A DNA stretch of 64,000 nucleotides from an uncultured bacterium (GTDB lineage: Bacteria > Myxococcota_A > Polyangia > Polyangiales > Houyiibacteriaceae). Under the pieces are notes generated by a model that searched no databases, was not told the DNA's origin, and saw nothing but the letters and a program-made list of their open reading frames with translations. Location: assembly GCA_938024995.1 (NCBI GenBank), contig CALJDU010000012.1, forward strand, positions 124,001 to 188,000, written 5' to 3'. The position numbers and the translations under genes were made by a program. The number at the start of each line of letters is the position of its first letter. Within the stretch, counting starts at the first letter, position 1. This document shows, piece after piece, positions 1 through 9,612 of the stretch.

Positions 1-51
1 CCCGCAACGCTCCGACGCGCGCGATGAATCAGAAGCCGCGAGGAGAACGAA

Positions 52-816
52 GTGAGCGTACGAATCGAAAAGAGCGGCCCGGTCTTCACGGTGATCTTGC
101 ATCGCCCTGCCCGCCGGAACGCGGTCGACCGTGAAACCGCCGAGGCCCTCGCCGACGCCTTTCGCACGTTTGAGGGAGACGACGAGGCGAAGGTCGCGGT
201 CCTCTTCGGCGACGGCGGGACGTTTTGCGCTGGCGCGGATCTGGTCGCGGTCGCGAACGGCGCGGGCAACCGACTTGAGGCATCGGGGGACGGTCCGATG
301 GGGCCCACGCGTATGGCCTTCAGCAAGCCCGTGATCGCGGCGGTCTCGGGACACGCGGTCGCGGGTGGCCTGGAGCTCGCCCTTCTCTGTGACCTTCGCG
401 TCGTGGAGCGCGACGCGATCATGGGCGTCTTCTGCCGACGCTTCGGGGTCCCGCTCATCGACGGCGGCACCGCGCGACTGCCTCGCGTGGTGGGCCTCTC
501 GCGCGCGCTCGACCTGATCATGACGGGGCGACCGGTCGACGCAGAAGAGGCGCTCCGGATCGGGCTCGCCGACCGCGTCGTGGAGCGTGGAGAAGCGCGG
601 GCCGCCGCGGAGAAGCTCGCCAGCGAGATCGCGGCGTTCCCGAACGCCTGCATGCTCGCCGACCGCGCGTCGACGTACGCGGGCCTCGAGCTCCCGATCG
701 CGGACGCCATCGCGCAAGAGTTTGACCGCGGCGTGGAGATGGTGGCGCGCGAAGGCGTCGACGGCGCGACCCGCTTTCGGGATGGCGCCGGGCGCGGCGG
801 CTCGTTTTCTTCGTAG
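52..816 (+). CDS. enoyl-CoA hydratase/isomerase family protein
   Basis: Crotonase-fold motifs: GGTFCAGADL, KPVIAAVSGHAVAGGLELALLCDLRV, FGVPLIDGGTARLPRVVG. Confidence 0.85.
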   Translation: MSVRIEKSGPVFTVILHRPARRNAVDRETAEALADAFRTFEGDDEAKVAVLFGDGGTFCAGADLVAVANGAGNRLEASGDGPMGPTRMAFSKPVIAAVSGHAVAGGLELALLCDLRVVERDAIMGVFCRRFGVPLIDGGTARLPRVVGLSRALDLIMTGRPVDAEEALRIGLADRVVERGEARAAAEKLASEIAAFPNACMLADRASTYAGLELPIADAIAQEFDRGVEMVAREGVDGATRFRDGAGRGGSFSS

Positions 817-846
817 TCGCGCTTCGTAGACGCGCGCTTCGAGAGC

Positions 847-1923
847 TCAGGACAGCTCTTCGTAGAGGGCGCGATACCCGGCGGCCATCGCGGCCACGCT
901 CATCTCTTGTTGCACGTAGCGTCGCCCCGCTGCGCCGTCGACGGAGAGCGCGCGAGACAAGACCTCGGCCAGCTCACCTGGGTCCACGCCGCTCACGAGC
1001 GCGCTCTCGCCCGCCAGCTCTTCCGCGGGGGTGCCCGCGCCAACGATCACGGGACGACCGAGCGCCATCGCCTCCAGGATCACGAGCGGGTAGTCCATCT
1101 TCGCGTGCAGCGTCTCGGAGGGCAGCGCGACGACATCCGCGCAGCCCAAGAGATCGAGGACGCGTCGCGTCTCTCCGATCCACACGACTCGCTTCTCACG
1201 CTCGTCGCCGGACAGCTCGCTTCGCAAACGGGCCTCGACCTCTTTCGCGCGCGGCGTCTTGGCGCGACACGCTATCGCCAAGGTCACCTCGCGGTGCGCA
1301 CGGATCGCGGAGAGACACGCCGCGGCTCCCGAACCGAACTCGAGATCACCGGGGTACACGACCACCGGCTCATCGGTAGGCAAGCCGAAGTGCTCGCGCG
1401 CTTCATGACGGGCCGCTCCCGACAGGGGCTCAAGGGTCGCGACCGAGGGCGGGATGCGGACCACGCGGTCTTCGGCGACGCCTTCCTCGATGAAGCGCGC
1501 GTGCGTCTGCTCCGAGAGAACGACGACGCGATCCGTAAAGAGGGCACGAGAGAGGTCTGCGGAGACCGCCGGCGCGCTGCACACGGTTTGGACCGTTCGC
1601 GCGCGACGAAGGGTCTTGGCGAGCCGGCCCGCGGCGGCGCTCTTGGGGTTGGGCGCGAAGAAGAAGTGCCAAAGGTCGCGACGACGACCCGCGAGCAGAT
1701 GCGCGAGCACCCGCGCGTTGTCCGCGAGCGCAGGGGAGAAGCCTCCTGCGTCCTTTGGGTAGACGCGCGCGACATCAGCGCCATCGACGGCGGCGCCGCC
1801 CGCGCGCCCCATCACGGTGAGCGTGTGCTCCGCGCCGAGTCCGAGGCAGAGGTCGCGCACGAGGTTCTTGCTGCTGTCGTTCCAAGGAGGAGCGACAGGC
1901 TTGCTCACGAGGAGGACGTCCAA
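847..1923 (-). CDS. glycosyltransferase family 4-like protein
   Basis: GT-B C-terminal motif PLVILEAMALGRPVIVGAGTPAEEL and N-terminal LVSKPVAPPWNDSSKNLVRDL. Confidence 0.75.
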   Translation of the reverse strand: MDVLLVSKPVAPPWNDSSKNLVRDLCLGLGAEHTLTVMGRAGGAAVDGADVARVYPKDAGGFSPALADNARVLAHLLAGRRRDLWHFFFAPNPKSAAAGRLAKTLRRARTVQTVCSAPAVSADLSRALFTDRVVVLSEQTHARFIEEGVAEDRVVRIPPSVATLEPLSGAARHEAREHFGLPTDEPVVVYPGDLEFGSGAAACLSAIRAHREVTLAIACRAKTPRAKEVEARLRSELSGDEREKRVVWIGETRRVLDLLGCADVVALPSETLHAKMDYPLVILEAMALGRPVIVGAGTPAEELAGESALVSGVDPGELAEVLSRALSVDGAAGRRYVQQEMSVAAMAAGYRALYEELS

Positions 1924-1924
1924 G

Positions 1925-2431
1925 TCACTCTTCTTCGTGGTCGCCGCGGCGTTTGCGCTTCGGCACAGCGCGCGACTTCACATGCGGCTTGATGCCACCT
2001 TTGTCGTTCGGGATGAACCGAATCTCGGTCTTGATCTCGAACGACAAGCTGGTCAGCGCGCGCTGGAGCTCGGTCGCGATATCGGTCGCTTCGAGGAAGT
2101 CGTGGACCTCCTTGGCGACGACGCGAACCAGTACGTTCTTGGTCTCGTCGATCTGGCTGAAGACGTAGCCAACGATCTCGCGCGGCAGCTTCACCTCTTT
2201 CACGTCCTCGATGACGTTCTGCGCCCTGTCGGTGACCTTGTCGGTGACGTCCGTGACGCGATCGGTGACAGCGCTGACGGTCCCCGCGCCGGCCTCGAAG
2301 CCCTTGGAGATCGTGCCGACGCCGGCCTCGATTCCTTTCTCGATCGCGCGCTTGAGGAGCCCCTCGACGCGACTCTTACGACGTTCTTGCTCGTCGTCGG
2401 CCTCAGGGCCTTCTGTCGGGTCGCCTCCCAT
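1925..2431 (-). CDS. helical phasin-like hypothetical protein
   Basis: 168 aa, predicted amphipathic helical repeats (GVGTISKGFEAGAGTVSAVTDRVTDVTDKVTDRAQ), follows the glycosyltransferase on the same strand. Confidence 0.45.
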   Translation of the reverse strand: MGGDPTEGPEADDEQERRKSRVEGLLKRAIEKGIEAGVGTISKGFEAGAGTVSAVTDRVTDVTDKVTDRAQNVIEDVKEVKLPREIVGYVFSQIDETKNVLVRVVAKEVHDFLEATDIATELQRALTSLSFEIKTEIRFIPNDKGGIKPHVKSRAVPKRKRRGDHEEE

Positions 2432-2482
2432 GCCCGCGATGTACCACGCGGCCCTTGGATCGCAACCCCTCAGACTGACGCG

Positions 2483-3538
2483 TCAGTGCATGTGTCCGGC
2501 GTGGCTGCCGCCGCCTGGGAGACCGTGCTGAGGGTGAAAGCGCGGCAGATCGCCCGTGCGCCCGCCGTGACCCTGCTCGCTGGGTCCTCGGCTTCGACCG
2601 CTGCCCAAGGGAAGCTCCGGGTCCCAGTTTTCGGGGGCACGCGGCGGCGTGAAACGGCCGCCCTCTGCGCCATCCGCGCTTCGCCGAATGCGAACCCGCG
2701 TGATCACGACCGGTGTCCGCGGACGGTTGCCCTCGGTCTGCGGGACGCGCGCGATCTGGTTGATGACCTCCGTCTGGAGGCAGTGGCCGAAGATCGTGGA
2801 GCCGCCCTCGGTGTCGAGGTGACGCGCCGGGCCGTCGGTGATGAAGAACTGCGCGCCGCTCTCGTTCTCGGCTTGGTTGGCCATGCAGAGCAGACCCGCC
2901 TTGTCGTGCTGGAGCTCCGCGTGCGGCTCGTCCGGGATCGTGTAGCCGATGCGGCCCGTGCCATCGCCCAAGATGTCGCCGCCCTGCACCATGAAGCCCG
3001 GGATGACGGAGTGAATCGGCGTGTTCTCGTAGTACGGCTTGTTCGTCCGCCACGCCGCAGCGCGCGGGTCCCACCAGGCGCGCTTGCCGCGCGCCAAACC
3101 GATGAAGTTGGCGACCGTCGTGGGGACCTTGTCCGCATAGAGATCGCAAAGGACCGAACCGAAAGTGGTGTTGATCTCGGCGACCAGCGTTCCGTCCGTT
3201 CCGAGTCCCTCGACCGCCTCTTCCAACGTGAACGAGCCCCCATGCGGGTCTGGCTCCGTCGGCTCCATGACGTACTGCGCCCGCTCGCGCTCTTCGCGTT
3301 CACGACGCGCGGTCTCCGCTCCGTCTTCTCGCGTGTTCCGCACCTCGACCAGCTCGTAGCCGTCCACGATGAGCTTCATCGCGCTCGCGCTCCCGCCGCC
3401 CATCGACGTCGGCGTCGCGGTCTCCGTGGTGGCTTCTTCGCCTCCGCCGAGGTCACACCCCTCGCTTTCGCACGCGAAGCAGAGGCAGAAGCAGAGCAGA
3501 GAAAAGGAGATGGGCGAGAGAGTCTGGAAGATACGCAT
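2483..3538 (-). CDS. cyclophilin-type peptidyl-prolyl cis-trans isomerase, lipoprotein, His-rich C-terminus
   Basis: FGSVLCDLYADKVPTTVANFIGLARG, FMVQGGDILGDGTG, SGAQFFITDGPARHLD; signal peptide with Cys (CFACESEG); start chosen at internal Met. Confidence 0.88.
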   Translation of the reverse strand: MRIFQTLSPISFSLLCFCLCFACESEGCDLGGGEEATTETATPTSMGGGSASAMKLIVDGYELVEVRNTREDGAETARREREERERAQYVMEPTEPDPHGGSFTLEEAVEGLGTDGTLVAEINTTFGSVLCDLYADKVPTTVANFIGLARGKRAWWDPRAAAWRTNKPYYENTPIHSVIPGFMVQGGDILGDGTGRIGYTIPDEPHAELQHDKAGLLCMANQAENESGAQFFITDGPARHLDTEGGSTIFGHCLQTEVINQIARVPQTEGNRPRTPVVITRVRIRRSADGAEGGRFTPPRAPENWDPELPLGSGRSRGPSEQGHGGRTGDLPRFHPQHGLPGGGSHAGHMH

Positions 3539-3734
3539 TAGGCCTCGGGAAACGCGCGAACTGCGCGGTTGTTCCCGGGAGGTATCACGAAGCGGTCGCC
3601 GCGGCATCCGCAGACCAGCGCGCGCTCGACCCGCTCCCGATTCAACGTATCCTCCCGCCCGTGCGTATTCTAACGAAGCGGGATGTTTATCGGACGCCTG
3701 GCTCGCGTCCGAGCTTCCGAACGAGGCAAGAGCT

Positions 3735-5258
3735 GTGAGCGGGGTCGTCTACCTCCTCGGAGCGGGCCCTGGGGATCCTGAGCTGATCACGCGCCGCGCG
3801 CTCCGTTGCCTGCGCGAGGCGGACGTCGTGCTCTACGACGCGCTGGTCCACGGCGACCTCTTAGGAGAGTGCCGTGACGACGCCGAAAAGGTGTTCGTCG
3901 GCAAACGGGCGGGGAAGCCCAGCGCCCGTCAAGATCGTATCAATGCGCGTCTCGCCGAAGAGGCGCTGCGCGGAAAAAAAGTCGCGCGTCTCAAAGGAGG
4001 CGATCCGTATCTCTTCGGTCGCGGCTCTCAAGAAGCCGCCTATCTGGCGAACGCGGGGGTGCGCTTTGAGGTCGTCCCCGGGGTCCCGTCTCCGCTCGCC
4101 GCCACCGCTTACGCCGGCCTCTCCCTGACCCATCGTGACCTCGCGTCGAGCGTGGCGTACGTGACAGCGACCGAGTCCGTGGAGAAAGACGCCAGCGCGC
4201 ACGACTGGGAGCGGCTCGCGACCGCCACCCAGACGCTCGTCATCTTCATGGGCATGCGGAAGCTCGAGTCGCTCATGAAGCGGCTCGTCGACAACGGACG
4301 CTCACCGACCACGCCCGTCGCGGTGGTGCAGTGGGCGTCGCTCCCGAAGCAGCGCACGGTCGTAGGCACCGTCGCGGACATCGCGGCCAAAGCGCGCGAG
4401 GCCAAGCTCGGCCTCCCCGCGCTCACCATCGTTGGTGACGTCGTGCGCCTTCGCGATTCGTTGCGCTGGTTCGACACCAAGCCGCTGTTCGGCAAACGCG
4501 TGTTGGTCACGCGGCCCAGTCATCAAGCGGGGTCCTTGTCGGCGCTCTTGCGCGATCGTGGCGCGCTCCCGATCGAGCTCCCGTGCATCCGCGTGGTCGA
4601 CGCGCGAGACCCCGAACCGCTCCGCGCCGCGTCTTCCCAGATCTCGCGCTACGACTGGGTCGTGCTCACGAGTCAGAACGCGGCCACCCGTTTCCTTGAC
4701 GAGATCTTTCGCGAAGGCGACGCGCGCCGTCTGGCGACCACGAAGATCGCGTCCATTGGCGGTCGCACCAGCGCTTCGCTTCGCGGGTACGGCCTCCGCG
4801 CCGACCTTGAGCCGAGCACCAGCACCGCAGAAGGGCTCTCGAGCGCGCTGCTCGAGGTGCTCGAAGATCGCGCGCGCGTCCTGATGCCACGCGCGAAGGT
4901 CGCGCGTGAGCACCTCCCCAACGCGTTGCGGGAAGCGGGCCACGACGTGGACATCGTGACCGCATACGAGACGCTCGGTCCCGACGAAGAGACCGTGTCG
5001 GCGCTCCGCGCGCTCTTCCGTGACGACCCCCCCGACATCGTCACCTTCACCTCCTCGTCGACCGTGTCGCACCTCGTGACCACGCTCGACACCCTGAGCC
5101 CCATCCTCAACGAGGAGTGCACCCTCGCGTCGATCGGGCCGATCACGACGGCGACCGCGACCAAGCTCGGCCTCTTGATCGACGTCACCGTGAAGGTCTC
5201 CTCGACCTCTGCCCTGGTCGACGCGCTCGTTCAGCGCTACTCCCCTCAAGATGCCTAA
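3735..5258 (+). CDS. uroporphyrinogen-III C-methyltransferase / uroporphyrinogen-III synthase fusion
   Basis: SUMT motifs VYLLGAGPGDPELITRRALRCLREADVVLYDALV and RLKGGDPYLFGRG; C-terminal HemD motifs VLVTRPSHQAGSLSALLRDRGA, TSQNAATRF. GTG start at 3735; the longer ORF upstream is probably non-coding. Confidence 0.9.
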   Translation: MSGVVYLLGAGPGDPELITRRALRCLREADVVLYDALVHGDLLGECRDDAEKVFVGKRAGKPSARQDRINARLAEEALRGKKVARLKGGDPYLFGRGSQEAAYLANAGVRFEVVPGVPSPLAATAYAGLSLTHRDLASSVAYVTATESVEKDASAHDWERLATATQTLVIFMGMRKLESLMKRLVDNGRSPTTPVAVVQWASLPKQRTVVGTVADIAAKAREAKLGLPALTIVGDVVRLRDSLRWFDTKPLFGKRVLVTRPSHQAGSLSALLRDRGALPIELPCIRVVDARDPEPLRAASSQISRYDWVVLTSQNAATRFLDEIFREGDARRLATTKIASIGGRTSASLRGYGLRADLEPSTSTAEGLSSALLEVLEDRARVLMPRAKVAREHLPNALREAGHDVDIVTAYETLGPDEETVSALRALFRDDPPDIVTFTSSSTVSHLVTTLDTLSPILNEECTLASIGPITTATATKLGLLIDVTVKVSSTSALVDALVQRYSPQDA

Positions 5259-5667
5259 GCCGCGCTTCAAACTCCGTCTCCTCGGGCTCGTCCTCTTCAG
5301 CGCCGCGCTGACGGCGGCCGCAACGGGATGTGGCGAAGCGCGCGCACAAGATCCCATTCGCCTGACCGCCGCGGACCTCCCGTGCGCTTCGACGCGTGGC
5401 GCCGTCTTTGAGACCGCCAGCTTCCCCGACGTGACGGGCGCCTCGTGTGCGTGGATCGCGCTTCCAGACCGCGCCACGGTTGTGATTGAGCACCCCCTCG
5501 GCGCCGCGCCCGCGCTCGTCGTGCCCTACATCGCCTTCGCGGAAGACGGTCGCAGCGGGACCCTGGCGTCCGGCGACGTGGCGCGGATCGAGTCGGTCTC
5601 GGCGACCGAGATCATCATCGCGAACGCGACGAACGAAGAGTTCTTCTTGCGCGTCGTCGCGCAGTGA
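5251..5667 (+). CDS. hypothetical lipoprotein
   Basis: Hydrophobic N-terminus with AAATGCGEA lipobox-like Cys; overlaps preceding stop by 8 nt. Confidence 0.5.
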   Translation: MPKPRFKLRLLGLVLFSAALTAAATGCGEARAQDPIRLTAADLPCASTRGAVFETASFPDVTGASCAWIALPDRATVVIEHPLGAAPALVVPYIAFAEDGRSGTLASGDVARIESVSATEIIIANATNEEFFLRVVAQ

Positions 5668-5677
5668 CGACCCGGCA

Positions 5678-6214
5678 GTGACCCGCGCGGCGACCCACAA
5701 CCAAGCAGAGGCAAGCGACGCCGAGACCCTGTTCCTTCCGCGCGACGTTCCCGCGGAGAAAAGTGTGGCCCGGCTTCGGCTCGTCGCTGCGGTGATGGTC
5801 ACTCCCGGCGCACTGGTCATCCTCGCTCGCGATCCCAACGCCGTCGGCGCCTCCCTCGCGATCGTCGCCCTCTTGCTGGCGGTCGGCTGGACGATGCACT
5901 TCTGGCGAACGCGATCGCTCCCCACGGGCGACGGGCTTCACGTCGACCATCACGGGATCAAGCTGCTCTGGGGTCGACGCGACGAGACCGTGGCGTGGGC
6001 AGATGTCTCACGGGTTGCCATCAACGAAGACCGACTTAGGATCGAGTTGGTTCGTCTTGGCGACGAGCCGTTTTTGATCCCGATGGCCTTTCCTGGCTGG
6101 TCCCTCGATGAACTTCATCAAACCCTCGAGCGGCACTTCGACGCCTCACAAACGGGCGCGATCACGCACCCAACCGAACCCGCTGCCGGCCCTCACGGCG
6201 GCCAGATCCACTAG
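5678..6214 (+). CDS. membrane protein with PH-like domain (hypothetical)
   Basis: GTG start chosen just after preceding stop; two TM segments then GLHVDHHGIKLLWGRRDETVAWADVSRVAI. Confidence 0.45.
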   Translation: MTRAATHNQAEASDAETLFLPRDVPAEKSVARLRLVAAVMVTPGALVILARDPNAVGASLAIVALLLAVGWTMHFWRTRSLPTGDGLHVDHHGIKLLWGRRDETVAWADVSRVAINEDRLRIELVRLGDEPFLIPMAFPGWSLDELHQTLERHFDASQTGAITHPTEPAAGPHGGQIH

Positions 6215-6258
6215 TAAGCAACGAGCAACGCAACCACCAAAGCGCTGGCGCAGCGATT

Positions 6259-6612
6259 GTGATGCGTTCTAGCATGAGCATTATGGCGAACCGTTTTGAT
6301 GAAGACGCTGGCGTCGTCACGCGGACGCGGACGAAGAAGAAGACCAAGCGCCCGCCGAAGTTCCGCGTGCTCCTGCACAACGACGACTACACCACGCGTG
6401 AGTTCGTGGTCTCGGTGCTGTCAACGGTCTTTCACCTGGGCGAGACCGACGCGGTCCGCGTCATGATGCACGTCCACAACAACGGCGTGGGCGTGGCGGG
6501 CGTCTACACCCGCGAGATCGCGGAGACCAAGGTCGCGATCGTCGAGCGGCTGGCGCGCGAACATGAATACCCGCTTCGCCTCTCCATCGAACCTGAAGAG
6601 AACGAAGATTGA
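6259..6612 (+). CDS. clpS: ATP-dependent Clp protease adaptor ClpS
   Basis: KFRVLLHNDDYTTREFVVSVLSTVFHLGETDAVRVMMHVHNNGVGVAGVYTREIAETK. Confidence 0.94.
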   Translation: MMRSSMSIMANRFDEDAGVVTRTRTKKKTKRPPKFRVLLHNDDYTTREFVVSVLSTVFHLGETDAVRVMMHVHNNGVGVAGVYTREIAETKVAIVERLAREHEYPLRLSIEPEENED

Positions 6613-6701
6613 CGCGATTCTGCCCTTCCCCATCGGCCCGAAGGCCACCCTCCCGACGCCGTCCCTTGCGCGTCCTCCCCGCGACCCTGAGAGATCACTA
6701 G

Positions 6702-8993
6702 ATGGCCGGACCCACGATCGCCAAAGAGCTCCAGCGAACACTCCGCACCGCGCTCGACAGCGCAGGACAGCGGCGCCACGAGTTCGTCACGTTGGAGCAC
6801 CTGCTCGTCGCGCTGGTTCATGATCCCAGCGCCAGCCGCGCCATTCGCGCGTGTGGCGGGAACCTCTCGCGCCTCGAAGAGAAGCTCGAGGAGTTCCTCG
6901 ACACGGAGCTCGACGCGGTACCCAGCTCAGCGCAGTACTTCGAGCCACAGCAAACGCTCGCCGTTCAGCGCGTTTTGCATCGCGCCGCGATCCACGCGAT
7001 CTCGTCGGAGATGAAGCTCATCGAGGGCGGCAACGTGCTCGTGCAGCTCCTGAAAGAGACGGACTCCTTCGCCGGCTACCTGCTCGAGGCCGAGGGCGTC
7101 ACGGACTTCGATCTCAAGCGCTACGTGGCGCACGGCGTTCGCGCAGACGGCACGACCGATGGCGACGCGCTCGCGCGCAAGTCCCGTCGCGGCCAAGCCG
7201 CCGATGGAGAAGAAGAAGAAGAAGAGCTCGAGAAGGACCCCCTCGAGGCCTACACCACGGACCTGATCGAGGAAGCGTCGCTCGGTCGCATTGACCCGCT
7301 CATCGGGCGCGAGACGGAGCTTGAGCGCACGGTTCAGGTGCTCTGTCGGCGCCGAAAAAACAACCCGGTGTTCGTCGGGGAACCGGGCGTCGGCAAGACC
7401 GCGCTCGCCGAGGGCCTCGCGCTTCACGTTCACGAGGGCAAGGTCCCGAGCGTGCTCAAGCACGCGCGGATCTTCTCGCTCGATATGGGCGCCATGCTCG
7501 CCGGGACCAAGTTCCGCGGCCAGTTCGAAGAGCGCCTCAAAGGCGTGATGAAGCGGCTGGAAGAGATCGGCACCGACGCGATCCTCTACATCGACGAGCT
7601 CCACACGATCGTCGGCGCGGGCGCGACGACGGGCAGCTCGATGGACGCGAGCAACATCCTCAAGCCCGCCCTGGCGTCGGGCAAGCTCCGCTGCATCGGC
7701 GCGACCACTTACGCGGACTTCAAGCACCTCGATCGCGATCGGGCGCTGGCGCGACGCTTTCAAAAGATCGACCTGCCGGAGCCCACTCCTGCGGAGACCG
7801 TCGAGATCCTCAAGGGGCTCAAGAGCCGCTACGAGGAGCACCACGACGTGAAGTACGACGACGACGCGATCGAGGCGGCCGTCACGCTCGCGAAGAAGCA
7901 CATCACCGAGCGCTTCCTCCCGGACAAGGCCATCGACGTGATCGACGAAGCTGGCGCGCAAGACCGGATGCGCGAGGATGACAAGCGCACTAAGCGCGTC
8001 ACCGTGACCGATATCGAGCGGGTCGTCTCCAAGATGGCGCGCGTGCCTGTTGAAGCGGTCACCGTCAAAGAGCGGGATTCGCTCAAGGAGCTCGGCCCGG
8101 GCCTCAAGAAGGTCATCTTTGGGCAGGACGACGCGATCGAGACCTTGGTCGACGCGATCACGCTCTCACGCGCGGGGCTCCGCGCGGACCACAAGCCGGT
8201 CGGCAACTTCCTCTTCGCGGGACCGACCGGGGTCGGCAAGACCGAGCTCGCGCGGCAGCTCGCCAAGCTCACGGGCGTCGAGCTCATCCGTTTCGACATG
8301 AGCGAGTTCGCGGAGCGGCACAGCGTCTCGCGACTGATCGGCGCACCTCCGGGCTATGTCGGCTACGACCAGGGCGGCCAGCTCACCGACGCCGTTCGCA
8401 AGCACCCGCACTCGGTCGTCATCCTCGACGAGATCGAGAAGGCCCACCCCGATCTGTTCAACATCCTGCTTCAGGTCATGGACCACGCGAAGTTGACCGA
8501 CAACAACGGGCGCGAGGCGGACTTCCGCAACGTCGTGCTCGTGATGACCACCAACGCGGGCGCCTTCGAGGCCGACGCCAAGGTGGTGGGTTTTGGGGCG
8601 AACGACGAGGGCAACAGCGGGCTCCGCGAGAGCCGGGCCAAGGCGGCGCTCGAGCGCGTCTTCACTCCCGAGTTCCGCAACCGCCTTGACGCGGTCGTGA
8701 CCTTCGCGGGGTTGAGCCGAGAGGTGATCCGCTTGGTCGTCGACAAAGAGGTGCGCCTGCTTGAGGAGCAGCTCGAGGCCAAGTCGGTCACGATCACGCT
8801 CAGCACCGCTGCCGCGGACTGGCTGGGCGACAACGGCTACGACCCGAAGATGGGCGCCCGGCCGATGGCGCGACTCATCGAGCAGAAGGTCAAGAAGCCG
8901 CTCGCGAAGGCGCTGGTCTTCGGCGACCTCTTGGAAGGCGGCACCGCGAAGGTCGACCTGGTCGACGGCGAGATAAAGCTCACCTTCCACTGA
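6702..8993 (+). CDS. clpA: ATP-dependent Clp protease ATP-binding subunit ClpA
   Basis: Double AAA+ : GEPGVGKTALAEGLA and FAGPTGVGKTELARQLA; R-motif region RLIGAPPGYVGYDQGGQLTDAVRKHPHSVVILDEIEKAHPD; adjacent to clpS. Confidence 0.97.
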   Translation: MAGPTIAKELQRTLRTALDSAGQRRHEFVTLEHLLVALVHDPSASRAIRACGGNLSRLEEKLEEFLDTELDAVPSSAQYFEPQQTLAVQRVLHRAAIHAISSEMKLIEGGNVLVQLLKETDSFAGYLLEAEGVTDFDLKRYVAHGVRADGTTDGDALARKSRRGQAADGEEEEEELEKDPLEAYTTDLIEEASLGRIDPLIGRETELERTVQVLCRRRKNNPVFVGEPGVGKTALAEGLALHVHEGKVPSVLKHARIFSLDMGAMLAGTKFRGQFEERLKGVMKRLEEIGTDAILYIDELHTIVGAGATTGSSMDASNILKPALASGKLRCIGATTYADFKHLDRDRALARRFQKIDLPEPTPAETVEILKGLKSRYEEHHDVKYDDDAIEAAVTLAKKHITERFLPDKAIDVIDEAGAQDRMREDDKRTKRVTVTDIERVVSKMARVPVEAVTVKERDSLKELGPGLKKVIFGQDDAIETLVDAITLSRAGLRADHKPVGNFLFAGPTGVGKTELARQLAKLTGVELIRFDMSEFAERHSVSRLIGAPPGYVGYDQGGQLTDAVRKHPHSVVILDEIEKAHPDLFNILLQVMDHAKLTDNNGREADFRNVVLVMTTNAGAFEADAKVVGFGANDEGNSGLRESRAKAALERVFTPEFRNRLDAVVTFAGLSREVIRLVVDKEVRLLEEQLEAKSVTITLSTAAADWLGDNGYDPKMGARPMARLIEQKVKKPLAKALVFGDLLEGGTAKVDLVDGEIKLTFH

Positions 8994-9103
8994 CGCCCAA
9001 CGCCGCGCCCGAGCTTCAGGTCCGGTCTTTCCGCGCGAGCTCGACGCGCATCGGTCTCGAGACGCGAGTTGCGTGCGCGGCCGGTTCGGGAAACTCTGCG
9101 ACC

Positions 9104-9612
9104 ATGACCGCGGAACGAGAGTCGATGGACGCCATGCTCTGGGTCACTATGGAGGACGAGCGCCCGCGCGCTGGCGTCACCGCGCGTTTGAGGTCGCTCA
9201 GGAAGCACTGGCGGACCAGGACCAGGGCGACCACGGCGCGATCGCGAAGTGGTTGGAAGCGGTCGTGAAGGTGCTCACGGCCAAAGACCGGGATGACCGT
9301 GACCACGGCGCGCCAGAGAGAGCGTCCGACAAAGCGCCAGGCCCAGAACGAAAAACAGCGCGTCGGCCCAAGAGCCACCTCGCGCAGCTCCTTTTCAGCC
9401 CTGGAAATGACCAGTCGCGCCATCACACGCACCACAAGTACGCGGTCTTCGATCGCGCGACGGTCGTGACCGGGAGCTACAACTGGACGCGCAGCGCGGC
9501 CAAGCACAACTGGGAGCAGATCGCGGTCGCGAACGATCCCAAGCACGTCAGACAGTTCACTGACGGTTTCACCGAGATCCGGAACGACCTCGCTCCGCGC
9601 GGGTCTCGTTGA
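9104..9612 (+). pseudogene. eroded phospholipase D-like nuclease (HKD) gene
   Basis: HHKYAVFDRATVVTGSYNWTRSAAKHNWEQIAV is a good HKD half-domain, but FSPGND joins directly to HHTHHK (core of about 80-90 aa missing) and the likely N-terminus MDAMLWVTMEDER is in a different frame from WRHRAFEVAQEALADQ. Confidence 0.55.

Noticed and set aside
1817-3541. 574-aa + strand ORF
   Set aside because: Antisense to the phasin-like and cyclophilin genes; Arg/Val/Ala-rich translation typical of an opposite-strand shadow in high-GC DNA.
4302-5477. 391-aa minus-strand ORF
   Set aside because: Shadow of the CobA-HemD fusion gene.
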